A stretch of 64,000 nucleotides of DNA, taken from contig JAFKGD010000016.1 of the NCBI GenBank assembly GCA_017307855.1, positions 1 to 64,000 on the forward strand, written 5' to 3'. The notes under the pieces were generated by a model. The model searched no databases, was not told the origin of the DNA, and saw only the letters and a list, made by a program, of their open reading frames with translations. The stretch is from Burkholderiales bacterium (GTDB taxonomy: Bacteria > Pseudomonadota > Gammaproteobacteria > Burkholderiales > Burkholderiaceae_C). Below, in pieces: positions 7,523 to 15,727 of this stretch. Numbering within the stretch: position 1 is the first letter of the stretch; every line of letters starts with the position of its first letter. Both the position numbers and the translations under genes were made by a program.

Positions 7523-8721
7523 GCAATGGCCTCGGCGCGTTCGAGCGCGTCGAGCATCGAGGTCTTGCGCAGGTACGCCCTGGCGCGGGCCGGGTCGTTG
7601 GCGGTGGCGCGCAGCTCGTCCTGCGTGCGCTGGCGCACGGCAGGGTCGCGCTCTTCCATTTCCTTCTTGTTGCGCGCGGTGCTGGCGTTGATGTACTCGA
7701 TCGCGATCGAGCGGCGCTGGCGCTCGTAGCGGTCGAGCACGGATTCGTCGGCGCGGCCTTCGATCACGGCCAGCAGCTTGCCGCACAGGTTCATGGCGTC
7801 GTGCACGCCGCCGTTCATGCCCATGCCGCCCAGCGGATTGTTGATGTGCGCCGCATCGCCGGCCAGGAACACGCGCCTGTCGCGGAACTTCGCGGCCACG
7901 CGCTGGTGCACCTTGTAGAGCGAGCGGTGGAAGGTGGTGTAGGGCGTGTCCTTCGGCAGCAGGTGCTGCAGCTCCTTCTCGGCGTTCGGCTCGGAGAGGC
8001 ATTCCTCGTCGGTCATCTCGAGGTTGGTGGGCACGAGGATGCGCCACAGCGAGGGCACCTTCAGCATCACGCACCACTGCTCGGGATCGGAGCAGTAGTT
8101 GACCCAGGAGAGCTGCGGCATGTGCTGCTCGAACGGGAAGTCGGTCGAGATGACGAGGAAGCGCTCGGGGTACGTATAGCCCTCGAAGGCGATGTGCAGG
8201 CTCTTGCGCACCGCGCTGCGCGCGCCGTCGGCACCGATCACGTAGTCGGCCTCGATCACCTGCGGCTCGCCACCGATGAGCACCGTGGCGCGCGCACCGG
8301 CGGGCAGGTGCTCCAGCGACTGCAGCGGCGTGCTCATGAGCAGGGTGACGTGCGGCATGGCGTCGAGCCGCGACTTGATCTGCTCGGTGAGCTTCCATTG
8401 CTCGCACTGCAGCCGGAACGGATGCTGCGTCTCCCCCGTGAGCAGTTCCATATCGAATTCGGCAATGACACCGTCGGCGCGGTCGCGCTGCTGCGTGAAG
8501 CGCGCGACGAGGCCCTGCTCGATCAGGTGCTCGGTCAGGCCGTATCGGGCCAGCATGTCCAGCGTGGGCGGATGGAAGGTGGAGGCCCGCAGGTCGTGAT
8601 TGAGGTCGGCCGCGGCCTCCACGATGGTGACGCGGACGCCCTCGCTGGCGAGGATGAGCGCGCTCACCAGGCCCACCGGGCCCGCGCCGGCGATCAATAC
8701 GTGTGTGTTCGTCGTGCTCAT
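7519..8721 (-). CDS. FAD-dependent aromatic-ring-type monooxygenase
   Basis: This is a class A flavoprotein monooxygenase (400 aa) of the p-hydroxybenzoate hydroxylase fold. The N-terminal dinucleotide motif is GAGPVG (residues 12-17), the central motif is YVIGADGARSAVRKS, and the FAD ribityl motif is VFLAGDAAH followed by NPLGGMGMNGG. The ATG at 8721 has GGGA about 8 bases upstream and is preferred over a codon 18 bases earlier. The enzyme should use NAD(P)H and O2 to hydroxylate an aromatic or heteroaromatic ring in the cytoplasm. It is first in a five-gene operon transcribed away from the GntR gene. A role like NicC (6-hydroxynicotinate 3-monooxygenase) is possible, but the substrate cannot be read from the sequence. 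Confidence 0.83.
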   Translation of the reverse strand: MSTTNTHVLIAGAGPVGLVSALILASEGVRVTIVEAAADLNHDLRASTFHPPTLDMLARYGLTEHLIEQGLVARFTQQRDRADGVIAEFDMELLTGETQHPFRLQCEQWKLTEQIKSRLDAMPHVTLLMSTPLQSLEHLPAGARATVLIGGEPQVIEADYVIGADGARSAVRKSLHIAFEGYTYPERFLVISTDFPFEQHMPQLSWVNYCSDPEQWCVMLKVPSLWRILVPTNLEMTDEECLSEPNAEKELQHLLPKDTPYTTFHRSLYKVHQRVAAKFRDRRVFLAGDAAHINNPLGGMGMNGGVHDAMNLCGKLLAVIEGRADESVLDRYERQRRSIAIEYINASTARNKKEMEERDPAVRQRTQDELRATANDPARARAYLRKTSMLDALERAEAIA

Positions 8722-8916
8722 GACATTCCCGAATTGCAATGACCCAAACTGTACACAATTGAGTTTTCCGCTGCAATTTCCCGACTCATATCAAGTCACG
8801 CCACTTGGCCTATACAGAGGGAAAACTTGATTCTCATTGCATCACAGGCTTGACATCATCCGACTGAACCAAATGGTTTTGTACACAATTCACCACCTTG
8901 ATCTACATTAAGACCC
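8722..8916. promoter_or_regulatory. Divergent control region with two TGTACACAATT boxes
   Basis: This region lies between the monooxygenase and GntR genes. An identical 11-mer, TGTACACAATT, occurs at 8750-8760 (29 bases before the monooxygenase ATG) and at 8880-8890 (about 27 bases before the GntR start). Each contains TTGT/CTGT-ACACAA, an imperfect palindrome of the size bound by GntR/FCD repressors. The DNA between them is distinctly AT-richer than the surroundings. The layout predicts one operator per promoter, so that the regulator controls both arms and itself. Confidence 0.65.
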
Positions 8917-9585
8917 ATGTCGCGCCAGAGCTCACTTGCCTACGAAACCGTCCGGAAATGGATCCTCGACGGTGAGTACGAACCCGGCCAGCGCCTCGTC
9001 GAGGAAGACGTGGCGCGGCGAGTCGGGGTGTCGCGCACCTCCCTGCGCGACTGCCTGCGCCGCCTGGCCGCCGACGGGCTGGTGCACACCGCGCCCGGCC
9101 GCGGCACCTTCGTGCTCGAGCTCGACACCGGAGAGGTCGACGAGGTGTTCCAGCTGCGTTCGATGCTCGAGGGCCACGGCGCCGCCCTGGCCGCCCAGCA
9201 CGGCGATGCCACCCACTTCGACACCCTGGCCCGTGTGGCAGAGGCCATCGACGAACTGCTCAACCGCCGCGACGTGGAAGAGTCCGCGCTCTACGCGCAG
9301 TTCCAGACCCACAACACCGCCTTCCACCTGACGCTGCTGGAAGCCAGCCGCTCCGCCCGCCTGCAATCGATGGCGCGCAGCCTGATCGAGGTGCCGCTGG
9401 TGGCACTCAAGCAGCACACCTGGCCCGGCGAGGTGTCGGTGCGGCGCTCGAACGCGCAGCACCACGAGCTGATCGAGGCGCTGCGCGCGCGCGATCCGGT
9501 GCTCGCCCGCCTCACGGTGCAGGCCCACATCCTGGGCGCCCGCCCGCGTGCCATGGTGGCCGCACGCGCGGCCGCCTCATCCTGA
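8917..9585 (+). CDS. GntR-family regulator, FCD domain
   Basis: This is a ligand-responsive repressor (222 aa). The N-terminal winged helix-turn-helix spans roughly residues 5-70, with VARRVGVSRTSLRDCLRRL as the recognition region. It is followed by an all-helical FCD ligand-binding domain whose metal-binding histidines include those in HNTAFHLTLL and QHHELIEALR. FCD regulators typically sense organic acids. The gene is divergent from the five-gene minus operon and is first in the plus operon, 28 bases ahead of the deacetylase gene. Two TGTACACAATT copies in the preceding gap are its likely operators. The ligand is unknown. Confidence 0.87.
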   Translation: MSRQSSLAYETVRKWILDGEYEPGQRLVEEDVARRVGVSRTSLRDCLRRLAADGLVHTAPGRGTFVLELDTGEVDEVFQLRSMLEGHGAALAAQHGDATHFDTLARVAEAIDELLNRRDVEESALYAQFQTHNTAFHLTLLEASRSARLQSMARSLIEVPLVALKQHTWPGEVSVRRSNAQHHELIEALRARDPVLARLTVQAHILGARPRAMVAARAAASS

Positions 9586-9613
9586 ACCTTCCCGCCCCCG
9601 ACGAAAGACCCGT

Positions 9614-10516
9614 ATGCACTACCCCTGGTCACCCATCATCAAGCGCGGCCCGCTGCGCTGGCCCGAAGGCAAGCGCCTGGCCGTGATCATCACCATGAAC
9701 TGCGAGTACTGGGACCTGACCAAGGACACCAAGGAGCCCTACTACGCCGGCGGTCCGCCGATGCTGCCCGACCACCTGCCGGGCAACGTGGCCGACTTCC
9801 CCAACTTCACCTGGCGCGAATACGGCCAGCGCGTGGGCGTGTGGCGCCTGTTCAAGCTGTTCTCGGGCATGGACGTGCCGCTGTCGCTGACGATCAACGC
9901 CAAGACCGCGCTGGAGCGGCCCGAGATCATCGAGTACGGCAACGAGCGCGGCTGGGAGTTCGTGGCGCACAACTACGAGCAGGGCGAACTGCTGACCCGC
10001 TACACGTTCGACATCGACAAGGAACGCGCCGTCATCGACGCCACCCTGGAAGCGTTCGAGAAGACCGTCGGCCGCAAGGCCCGCGGATGGCTGTCGTCGT
10101 CGCTGCGCGGCACGCCCAACACGGCCGACCTGCTGGCAGAGCGCGGCCTGCTGTACTACTGCGACCTGATGAACGACGAGCAGCCGTACCTGATCCACAC
10201 GCCCTCGGGGCCGATGGTCAACGTGCCGTACTCGATCGAGATCAACGACTTCACGTTCTTCCATCGCCGCGCCATGAACACCTGGGATGCCGCCCGCATG
10301 CTCAAGGCGCAATTCGACCAGCTCTACGAAGAGAGCGGCGAGTCGGCCATGCTGATGAACATCGGCCTGCATCCGCACGTGTCGGGCCACCCGCACCGCA
10401 TGGACTGCTACCGCGAGTTCCTCGCCCATGCGAAGCAGCGCGACGACATCTGGTGGACCACCCGCGAGGAGCTGGCCACCTGGTACATGACACAACACGA
10501 GAGACATATCCCCTGA
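9614..10516 (+). CDS. Polysaccharide deacetylase-family (PuuE-like) hydrolase
   Basis: This is a NodB-fold hydrolase (300 aa) of the group that includes the allantoinase PuuE, which is encoded at 24293. The canonical Asp-Asp metal motif is replaced by MNCEYWD, as in amide-cleaving members, and FVAHNYEQGE supplies the histidine region. The tail HPHVSGHPHRMDCYREFL has the conserved histidine and arginine. I chose the ATG at 9614, where the family-like sequence YPWSPIIKRGPLRWP starts. The family contains cyclic amide hydrolases, so hydrolysis of a lactam or ring amide is more likely here than sugar deacetylation. It is second in the plus operon, after gntR. Confidence 0.78.
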   Translation: MHYPWSPIIKRGPLRWPEGKRLAVIITMNCEYWDLTKDTKEPYYAGGPPMLPDHLPGNVADFPNFTWREYGQRVGVWRLFKLFSGMDVPLSLTINAKTALERPEIIEYGNERGWEFVAHNYEQGELLTRYTFDIDKERAVIDATLEAFEKTVGRKARGWLSSSLRGTPNTADLLAERGLLYYCDLMNDEQPYLIHTPSGPMVNVPYSIEINDFTFFHRRAMNTWDAARMLKAQFDQLYEESGESAMLMNIGLHPHVSGHPHRMDCYREFLAHAKQRDDIWWTTREELATWYMTQHERHIP

Positions 10517-10577
10517 ATCCGGCGGCCGCGGCGATGTGCCGTGCGCTCGCTCCCCCAACCGAACAGGAGTCTCATTC

Positions 10578-11549
10578 ATGTCCACGAGAAGACAGGCCCT
10601 CGCGGCCCTGGCCGCACTGGCCTCGCCGCTGGTCCCCCTTGCCGTCAAGGCGCAGGAGCAACGCCCCTTGCGACTGGTGATTCCCTTCGCGGCTGGCGGC
10701 AGCTCCGACGCCATGGCGCGCCTGCTGGCCACGCGCCTGTCGCCCGAGCTGGGCGGTCGCACCGTGATCGTCGAGCCCACGCCGGGGGGCAGCGGGCTGC
10801 TGGCCTCGCGCAAGCTGCTCAACGCGCCGGCCGACGGCACGATGCTGCTGAACATCTCGCCCACCACAACCATCATCCTGCCCAAGACGACCAAGCTCGA
10901 TTTCGATCCGCTGACGGATTTCGTGCCGGTGTCCAACATGGGCTCCAACCCGCTGGTGCTGGGTGTGCACAAATCGGTCCCGGCGAACAACCTGAAGGAA
11001 TTCATCGCCTGGGCCAAGTCGCAGCCGCCCAAGTCGATCAACTTCGCATCGGGCGGCACGGGCACGTCCACCCACCTGGTGGCCGAGCTGTTCTTCAAGC
11101 GTGCGGGCCTGCAACTCACCCATGTGCCCTACAAGGGCGGCGCGCCGGCGCTGCAGGACCTGCTGGCCGGCCACGTATCGGCCTACTTCGGCAACCCGGC
11201 CGAATTCCTCGCGCAGCTGGGCGGCGGCAACATCCGCGTGCTGGCCACCTCGGGCGACAAGCGCCTGTCGGAATTGCCCGACATGCCCACGCTGGCCGAA
11301 TCCATCCCCGGCCTGTCGCTCGTCACCTGGAACGGCCTGGCCTTCCGCAAGGGCACGCCAGCCGACGAGGTCGCCCGCGTCTCGGCCGCGATCCAGCGTG
11401 TGTCCAGGCAGCCTGAGTACATCGCCGGCATGGCGAAGATCGGCATCGCCGTGATCGGCGACACGCCCGAGCACTTCGGCGCCACCATCGCGCGCGACCG
11501 CGTGCTGTGGAACGAGGCCATCGCCGTGGCCGACCTCAAGCAGGAATGA
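10578..11549 (+). CDS. Bug-family periplasmic receptor
   Basis: This is the second Bug/TctC-type solute-binding protein in the window (323 aa). The signal peptide STRRQALAALAALASPLV has an RR pair and a cleavage region at VKAQ, so Tat or Sec export are both possible. Family hallmarks are VIPFAAGGSSDAMAR near the mature N-terminus and THVPYKGGAPALQDLLAGHV in the centre. The ATG at 10578 has AGGAG 9 bases upstream, better than the codon at 10536. No TctAB membrane genes accompany it. A strong hairpin with a T-run follows the gene, so the first three genes of the plus arm may form their own transcript. Confidence 0.84.
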   Translation: MSTRRQALAALAALASPLVPLAVKAQEQRPLRLVIPFAAGGSSDAMARLLATRLSPELGGRTVIVEPTPGGSGLLASRKLLNAPADGTMLLNISPTTTIILPKTTKLDFDPLTDFVPVSNMGSNPLVLGVHKSVPANNLKEFIAWAKSQPPKSINFASGGTGTSTHLVAELFFKRAGLQLTHVPYKGGAPALQDLLAGHVSAYFGNPAEFLAQLGGGNIRVLATSGDKRLSELPDMPTLAESIPGLSLVTWNGLAFRKGTPADEVARVSAAIQRVSRQPEYIAGMAKIGIAVIGDTPEHFGATIARDRVLWNEAIAVADLKQE

Positions 11550-11562
11550 CCCTGCCCGGTTC

Positions 11563-11603
11563 GGCGCGCCCGGCACGCCCGGGCGCGCCGCACCGCCTTT
11601 TTT
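11563..11603 (+). terminator. Rho-independent terminator-like hairpin
   Basis: A perfect 11-bp stem, GGCGCGCCCGG (11563-11573) pairing with CCGGGCGCGCC (11579-11589), closes a 5-base loop. Six T residues follow at 11598-11603, 8 bases after the stem. The distance to the T-run is a little long for a textbook terminator. It sits between the Bug gene and the dioxygenase gene and may partly separate two transcripts. Confidence 0.65.
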
Positions 11604-11627
11604 CTTCCCCGAGCAGGAGCGTCCCGC

Positions 11628-12722
11628 ATGAGCACCGCCACGCAAGAAATTCCGGCCATCACGGGCTACACCCGCGGCCCGCTGGCCGACGGCCGCGCCG
11701 ACTGGCGGGCGCGCGATGTGCGTGATATGGCCGGCTGGTCGTACACCTTCAGCGCGCAGGAACGCGACACGCTCTCGGCCGCGCTCACACGGGCGCTGGC
11801 GGCCGGTATCGACATCGACGCCGTCACCCCGAATGACTTTCCGCTGCCGGGCTTCGCGCCGCTCATCGATCGCATGCTGGCCGAGATCGAGCACGGCCGC
11901 GGCCTGTTTTTGCTGCGTGGCTTTCCGGTGGACCGGCACACCAAGGCCGAACTGCGCTACATGTACGTGGGCCTCACGCGCCATCTGGGCACGCTGATGT
12001 CGCAGAGCAGCGGCGGCGATCACATCGGCGACGTGCGCAACTTCAACGTCGACGTCAACAGCTCCGCCGGCCGCGCCTACACCAGCAAGCAGAAGCTCAC
12101 CTTCCATTCGGACCAGTGCGACATCGTGAGCCTGATGGTGCTGCGCGTGGCGAAGGAAGGCGGCCTGTCCAAGCTGGCGAGCGCGCTGGCCATCCGCAAC
12201 GAGATCGCTCGCACGCGCCCCGACCTGCTGGACGTGCTGCATCAGCCCTTCCCCTGGAGCTGGCAGGAACAGCAGCCGCCGGGCGATCGCCCCTGGTACC
12301 TGCAGCCCATCTACACCGAGCAGGACGGGCGCTTTTCCAGCTACTACATCCGTACGCACATCAACTCGTCGCAGCGCTACGACGACGCACCGCGCCTCGC
12401 GCCGCGGCAGATCGAGGCGATGGACCTGGTCGACCAGCTGGCCAACGACGACGAGTTCAACTTCGCCACGATGTTCCAGCCCGGCGACGTGCAGTTCCTC
12501 AACAACCACGTCATCCTGCATTCGCGCACCGCGTTCGAGGACTTCGACGAGGACGACCGCCGCCGCCACCTGCTGCGCATCTGGCTGTCGGTGCCGGGCA
12601 GCCGGCCGCTGCATGCGGCGATGCACACGCTGTTCCAGGACCAGCGCGCGGGCGCCGTGCGCGGCGGCTTCCCCTCGCGCACCGGCCGGCGCGTCTACGA
12701 GACCACGGTCTCGGCAAGCTGA
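11628..12722 (+). CDS. TauD/TfdA-family Fe(II)/2-oxoglutarate dioxygenase
   Basis: This is a non-haem iron dioxygenase (364 aa). The facial triad is visible: H160 and D162 in FHSDQCD, and a distal histidine in LNNHVILHSR (H298 is favoured). A basic segment, DDRRRHLLRIW, follows and would bind 2-oxoglutarate. The family couples 2-oxoglutarate decarboxylation to hydroxylation, for example of taurine, 2,4-D or, in fungal XanA, xanthine. The ATG follows GAGCAGGAG. The gene begins a run of six tightly spaced genes (to 16774), and its product probably carries out an early oxidation in their pathway. The substrate is unknown. Confidence 0.82.
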   Translation: MSTATQEIPAITGYTRGPLADGRADWRARDVRDMAGWSYTFSAQERDTLSAALTRALAAGIDIDAVTPNDFPLPGFAPLIDRMLAEIEHGRGLFLLRGFPVDRHTKAELRYMYVGLTRHLGTLMSQSSGGDHIGDVRNFNVDVNSSAGRAYTSKQKLTFHSDQCDIVSLMVLRVAKEGGLSKLASALAIRNEIARTRPDLLDVLHQPFPWSWQEQQPPGDRPWYLQPIYTEQDGRFSSYYIRTHINSSQRYDDAPRLAPRQIEAMDLVDQLANDDEFNFATMFQPGDVQFLNNHVILHSRTAFEDFDEDDRRRHLLRIWLSVPGSRPLHAAMHTLFQDQRAGAVRGGFPSRTGRRVYETTVSAS

Positions 12723-12749
12723 AGACATCCCCTTGAAGAAGGTCACCCC

Positions 12750-13178
12750 ATGAAAGTCGTCCGCGTGGCCCACGTCGCCGTGGCTACCGATGCGCTCGCC
12801 ACGCTCAAGAGCGTGTTCGGCGACGTGCTGCAACTGCCGCTCATGAAGGAAGCGCGCTTCCCGTCGGGCACCGAGATGGCGATGTTCCGCCTCGGCAACC
12901 TCGACATGGAGGTGGTGCAGAACCACGCGCCCGACAGCCTGCCCGGCCGTTTCGTGCGCGAGAAGGGCGGTGGGGGCTACTACCACCTGTGCCTGGAGGT
13001 GGACGACCTGCCCGGCGCCGTGGCCGAACTCTCGGCCCGCGGCGTGCACGCGCTGGCCGGTGCGCCCACCAGGGGCGCGCACGGCGAGCCCGTGGTCTTC
13101 CTCGATCCGGCCTGCACGGGCGGCCTGATGTTCGAGCTGACCCAGGTGTACGAGCACGACGCCCCCGCAACGCATTGA
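12750..13178 (+). CDS. VOC-family (glyoxalase/epimerase-like) protein
   Basis: This is a small vicinal-oxygen-chelate protein (142 aa) with two beta-alpha-beta-beta-beta repeats. Candidate metal ligands are H8 (VRVAHVAVAT), E54 (DMEVVQN), the histidine of YYHLCLEV and the glutamate near FELTQVYE. The arrangement resembles methylmalonyl-CoA epimerase and 4-hydroxyphenylpyruvate-type VOC proteins. An epimerase, isomerase or ring-cleaving dioxygenase activity on an oxidised intermediate is possible. It starts 27 bases after the dioxygenase gene and is followed 12 bases later by the SDR gene. Confidence 0.75.
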   Translation: MKVVRVAHVAVATDALATLKSVFGDVLQLPLMKEARFPSGTEMAMFRLGNLDMEVVQNHAPDSLPGRFVREKGGGGYYHLCLEVDDLPGAVAELSARGVHALAGAPTRGAHGEPVVFLDPACTGGLMFELTQVYEHDAPATH

Positions 13179-13190
13179 CGGAGAAGTTCC

Positions 13191-13955
13191 TTGCACGCTG
13201 AATCCCCCACGGTCCTGCTCATCGGCGCGGCGCACGGCATCGGCCGCGCCGCTGCACTGCAACTGGCCGCGCGCGGCGCGAAACTGGCCGCCTGCGACAT
13301 CGATGTGGCCGGACTCGAATCGCTGAAGGCCGAGCTGCCGGCCGGCGCCCAGGTGCTGCTGCAGCAGGCCGACGTCACCTCGGCCGAATCGCTGGCCGGC
13401 TTCGTCGCCGCCACCGAGGCCCGCTTCGGGCCGATCGACTCGGCCATCTGCAACGCGGGCGGCATGATTTCGCTGGTGCACGAGGGCCAGGTGGCCAGCA
13501 ACGTGCGGCGCTTCGCCGACACGCCGCCGGCCGACTGGAAGAAGATCGTCGACCTCAACCTCTACGGCGTGCTCAACATGACGCACGCGGTGCTGCCCGG
13601 CATGGCCGCGCGCGGGCGTGGCCGCATGGTCTATGTGGCCTCGGTGTCGGGCCTGGTCGGCAGCCCCGGCCTGGCCGTGTACTCGGCCGCCAAGGGCGGT
13701 GTGATCGCGTTCGCCAAGTCGATGGCGCGCGAACTCGGCGAGAACGGCATCTCGGTCAACTGCGTGGCACCCGGCGGCATCGCCACGCGTGCCTTCAGCA
13801 CCGGCTCGGCCTCGGTGAGCAAGCGGCTCGAACGCGTGGCGCTCGGGCGACTGGGCCAGCCCGAGGAAGTGGCCAACGTCATCACCTACATGGCGCTGGA
13901 CGCGCCGCCCTACCTGACGGGAGAGACGGTGTCGGTGTCGGGAGGCCCGCCGTGA
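13191..13955 (+). CDS. Short-chain dehydrogenase/reductase
   Basis: This is a classical SDR (254 aa). The nucleotide-binding motif is GAAHGIG (residues 12-18), NAGG is at 88-91, and the active site is S151/S153 with Y164-x3-K168 (YSAAK). The aspartate after the second strand (ACDID) favours NAD(H). The start is a TTG at 13191 with GGAG 8 bases upstream; no closer ATG fits. It overlaps the next dehydrogenase gene by GTGA. It probably oxidises an alcohol or cis-diol intermediate of the plus-arm pathway. Confidence 0.85.
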   Translation: MHAESPTVLLIGAAHGIGRAAALQLAARGAKLAACDIDVAGLESLKAELPAGAQVLLQQADVTSAESLAGFVAATEARFGPIDSAICNAGGMISLVHEGQVASNVRRFADTPPADWKKIVDLNLYGVLNMTHAVLPGMAARGRGRMVYVASVSGLVGSPGLAVYSAAKGGVIAFAKSMARELGENGISVNCVAPGGIATRAFSTGSASVSKRLERVALGRLGQPEEVANVITYMALDAPPYLTGETVSVSGGPP

Positions 13956-14944
13956 GCACTACCCCTGAAGCCGCGGCGCCCCTGCGCGTGGCGGCGGCGT
14001 CCCCCTCGTTCTGCGAGCACCCCGTGCTGTGCGACGAACTGCGCGCGCACTTTCCGGAAGCCACCTTCAACACATCGCTCAAGCGCCTCGAAGGCGCGTC
14101 GCTGGTGGACTTCCTGCGCGGACACGACGTGGCCATCGTCGCGCTGGAGCATGTCACCGAAGAGGTGGTGGCGCAGTTGCCGGAGCTCAGGATCGTCTCC
14201 AAGATGGGCACGGGCGTGGACATGATCGACGCCAGGGCCCTGGCTTCGCGCGGCATCCGCTTCGGCTGGAAAGCCGGCGCCAACGCGCTGTCCATCGCCG
14301 AGCTGGTGATCGCCTACTCGCTGGTGGCGCTGCGCGGCATGGGCTCGTCCAACCTCGCGCTGCGCAGCGGCGGCGATACCAGCCGCCGCATGGGCCGGCT
14401 GCTCACGGGCCGCGTGGTGGGCCTGCACGGTTGCGGCCACATCGCGCAGGCCGTGGTGCGGCTGCTCGCACCCTTCGGCTGCACGATCCTGGCGCACGAC
14501 ATCGTCGATCGCAGCGACTTCTACGCGCAACACGGCATCGAGTCCGTGGGCTTCGACGAACTGCTGGCGCGCTCGGAAGTGCTGTCGATCCACGTGCCGC
14601 TGACCGATTCCACGCACGGCCTCTACGATGCGCCCGTGCTCGACCGGCTGCGGCCCGACTGCGTGCTGATCAACACCGCGCGCGGCGAGATCGTGCGAGA
14701 GGCGGCGCTGGCCGAACGCCTGAAGGACGGCCGCATCGCCGCCGCCTGCGCCGACGTGTTCGAGTCCGAGCCCGCCTTCGACTCGCCGCTGATCGCCCTG
14801 CCCAACTTCTTCGGCACGCCGCACATCGGCGGCAGCGCGGCCGAGGCCCGCCTGGCCATGGGGCGCATCGCCATCGCCGGCATCACCGACAACTTCATCC
14901 CCGTGCCGGGCGTCCACCCGTTCGGCCCGCAGGCCACGTCATGA
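13952..14944 (+). CDS. D-isomer-specific 2-hydroxyacid dehydrogenase
   Basis: This is an NAD(P)-dependent D-2-hydroxyacid dehydrogenase of the phosphoglycerate dehydrogenase type (330 aa). The Rossmann motif is GLHGCGHIA (residues 157-165). The catalytic residues R244 (NTARGE), E273 (FESEP) and H291 (TPHIGGS) are all present. It starts with GTG, overlapping the SDR stop, and ends in an ATGA overlap with the next gene, so it is translationally coupled on both sides. A hydroxypyruvate or glyoxylate reductase role would yield the glycerate used by the kinase at 3800, which would link the two divergent operons (inference). Confidence 0.86.
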   Translation: MSTTPEAAAPLRVAAASPSFCEHPVLCDELRAHFPEATFNTSLKRLEGASLVDFLRGHDVAIVALEHVTEEVVAQLPELRIVSKMGTGVDMIDARALASRGIRFGWKAGANALSIAELVIAYSLVALRGMGSSNLALRSGGDTSRRMGRLLTGRVVGLHGCGHIAQAVVRLLAPFGCTILAHDIVDRSDFYAQHGIESVGFDELLARSEVLSIHVPLTDSTHGLYDAPVLDRLRPDCVLINTARGEIVREAALAERLKDGRIAAACADVFESEPAFDSPLIALPNFFGTPHIGGSAAEARLAMGRIAIAGITDNFIPVPGVHPFGPQATS

Positions 14945-15681
14945 CCTCACCCGCCTACTTCGGCGACCGGGCCCGCCTGGGCCTGGTCGTGCCGCCCAAC
15001 AACACCGTCTGCGAGGCCGAGTGGGCCAGCGCGATGCCGCCCGGCGTGAGCCTGCATGCGGCACGCTTCCGGCTCAACCCGCTGGCGAAGACCGCCGAAG
15101 AACTCGACACACTGCGCACCGGGCTGCTGGACGCCAGCGCGATGCTGGCCGAAGCCGAGATGAGCGCGCTGGCCTTCGCCTGCACCGCGCCGTCGGCCGT
15201 GAGCCCGCGCCACGCGATGGAGACGGCGATGACAGCGGCCAGCACCCTCCCTTCAGCCACGGCCGCGGCCGCCGTGGTGGACGCGCTGGTGGCACTGGGC
15301 GCGAAGAGCGTGGCGCTGTTCTCGCCGTTCTCGGCCGCCGTCACGGCGCACGAGGCCGCATTCATGGAGCAGGAAGGCATCCGGGTTCTGGCCCAGCACT
15401 CGCTGGGACACGGCACCTATGCACCGGGCCGCCGGCTGGAGATCCACCGCATCGCGCCGGCCGAGGTGCAGGCCGCGGTCATGGCCATCGACCACGCAGG
15501 CGCCGATGCACTGGTGCTCTCGGGCACCAACCTGGTCACCTTCCCGATGATCGACGCGCTCGAGCAGCAGGCCGGCAAGCCCGTGGTCAGCAGCAACCAG
15601 GCGCTGTTCTGGTCGGCGCTGCGCAAGGCCGGCGTGCACGACGCGTTGCCGCTGGGCCGGCTGTTCCGCCTCGCGGCCTGA
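14941..15681 (+). CDS. Maleate isomerase/Asp-Glu racemase-family protein with one catalytic cysteine
   Basis: This is a second maleate-isomerase-like protein (246 aa), related to the one at 5216 in the divergent operon. The first active-site cysteine is retained at C81 (LAFACTAPSA), and PPNNT near residue 20 is the expected carboxylate-binding loop. The second cysteine is replaced by glycine in VLSGTNLVTF, where most family members have SCTNL-like sequence. A single-cysteine enzyme could be a decarboxylase or an altered isomerase rather than a racemase. The C-terminal segment PVVSSNQALFWSALRKAG is typical. The start overlaps the upstream dehydrogenase by ATGA. Confidence 0.78.
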   Translation: MTSPAYFGDRARLGLVVPPNNTVCEAEWASAMPPGVSLHAARFRLNPLAKTAEELDTLRTGLLDASAMLAEAEMSALAFACTAPSAVSPRHAMETAMTAASTLPSATAAAAVVDALVALGAKSVALFSPFSAAVTAHEAAFMEQEGIRVLAQHSLGHGTYAPGRRLEIHRIAPAEVQAAVMAIDHAGADALVLSGTNLVTFPMIDALEQQAGKPVVSSNQALFWSALRKAGVHDALPLGRLFRLAA

Positions 15682-15727
15682 TCCGCGCGCTTCCACTGTT
15701 CACTTCCCACCCTCAGGACTTCCGACG

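Noticed and set aside
6593-8776. A long minus frame fusing a 400-residue leader to the ICL/PEPM enzyme
   Set aside because: The leader is an out-of-frame reading of the flavin monooxygenase gene. The real start is the ATG at 7522, overlapping the monooxygenase stop.
10572-13586. A 1004-codon open frame on the minus strand
   Set aside because: It runs antisense across the Bug, TauD, VOC and SDR genes, all of which have clear family motifs. The translation is low-complexity, rich in His, Arg, Gly and Ala, as expected for a shadow frame in GC-rich DNA.
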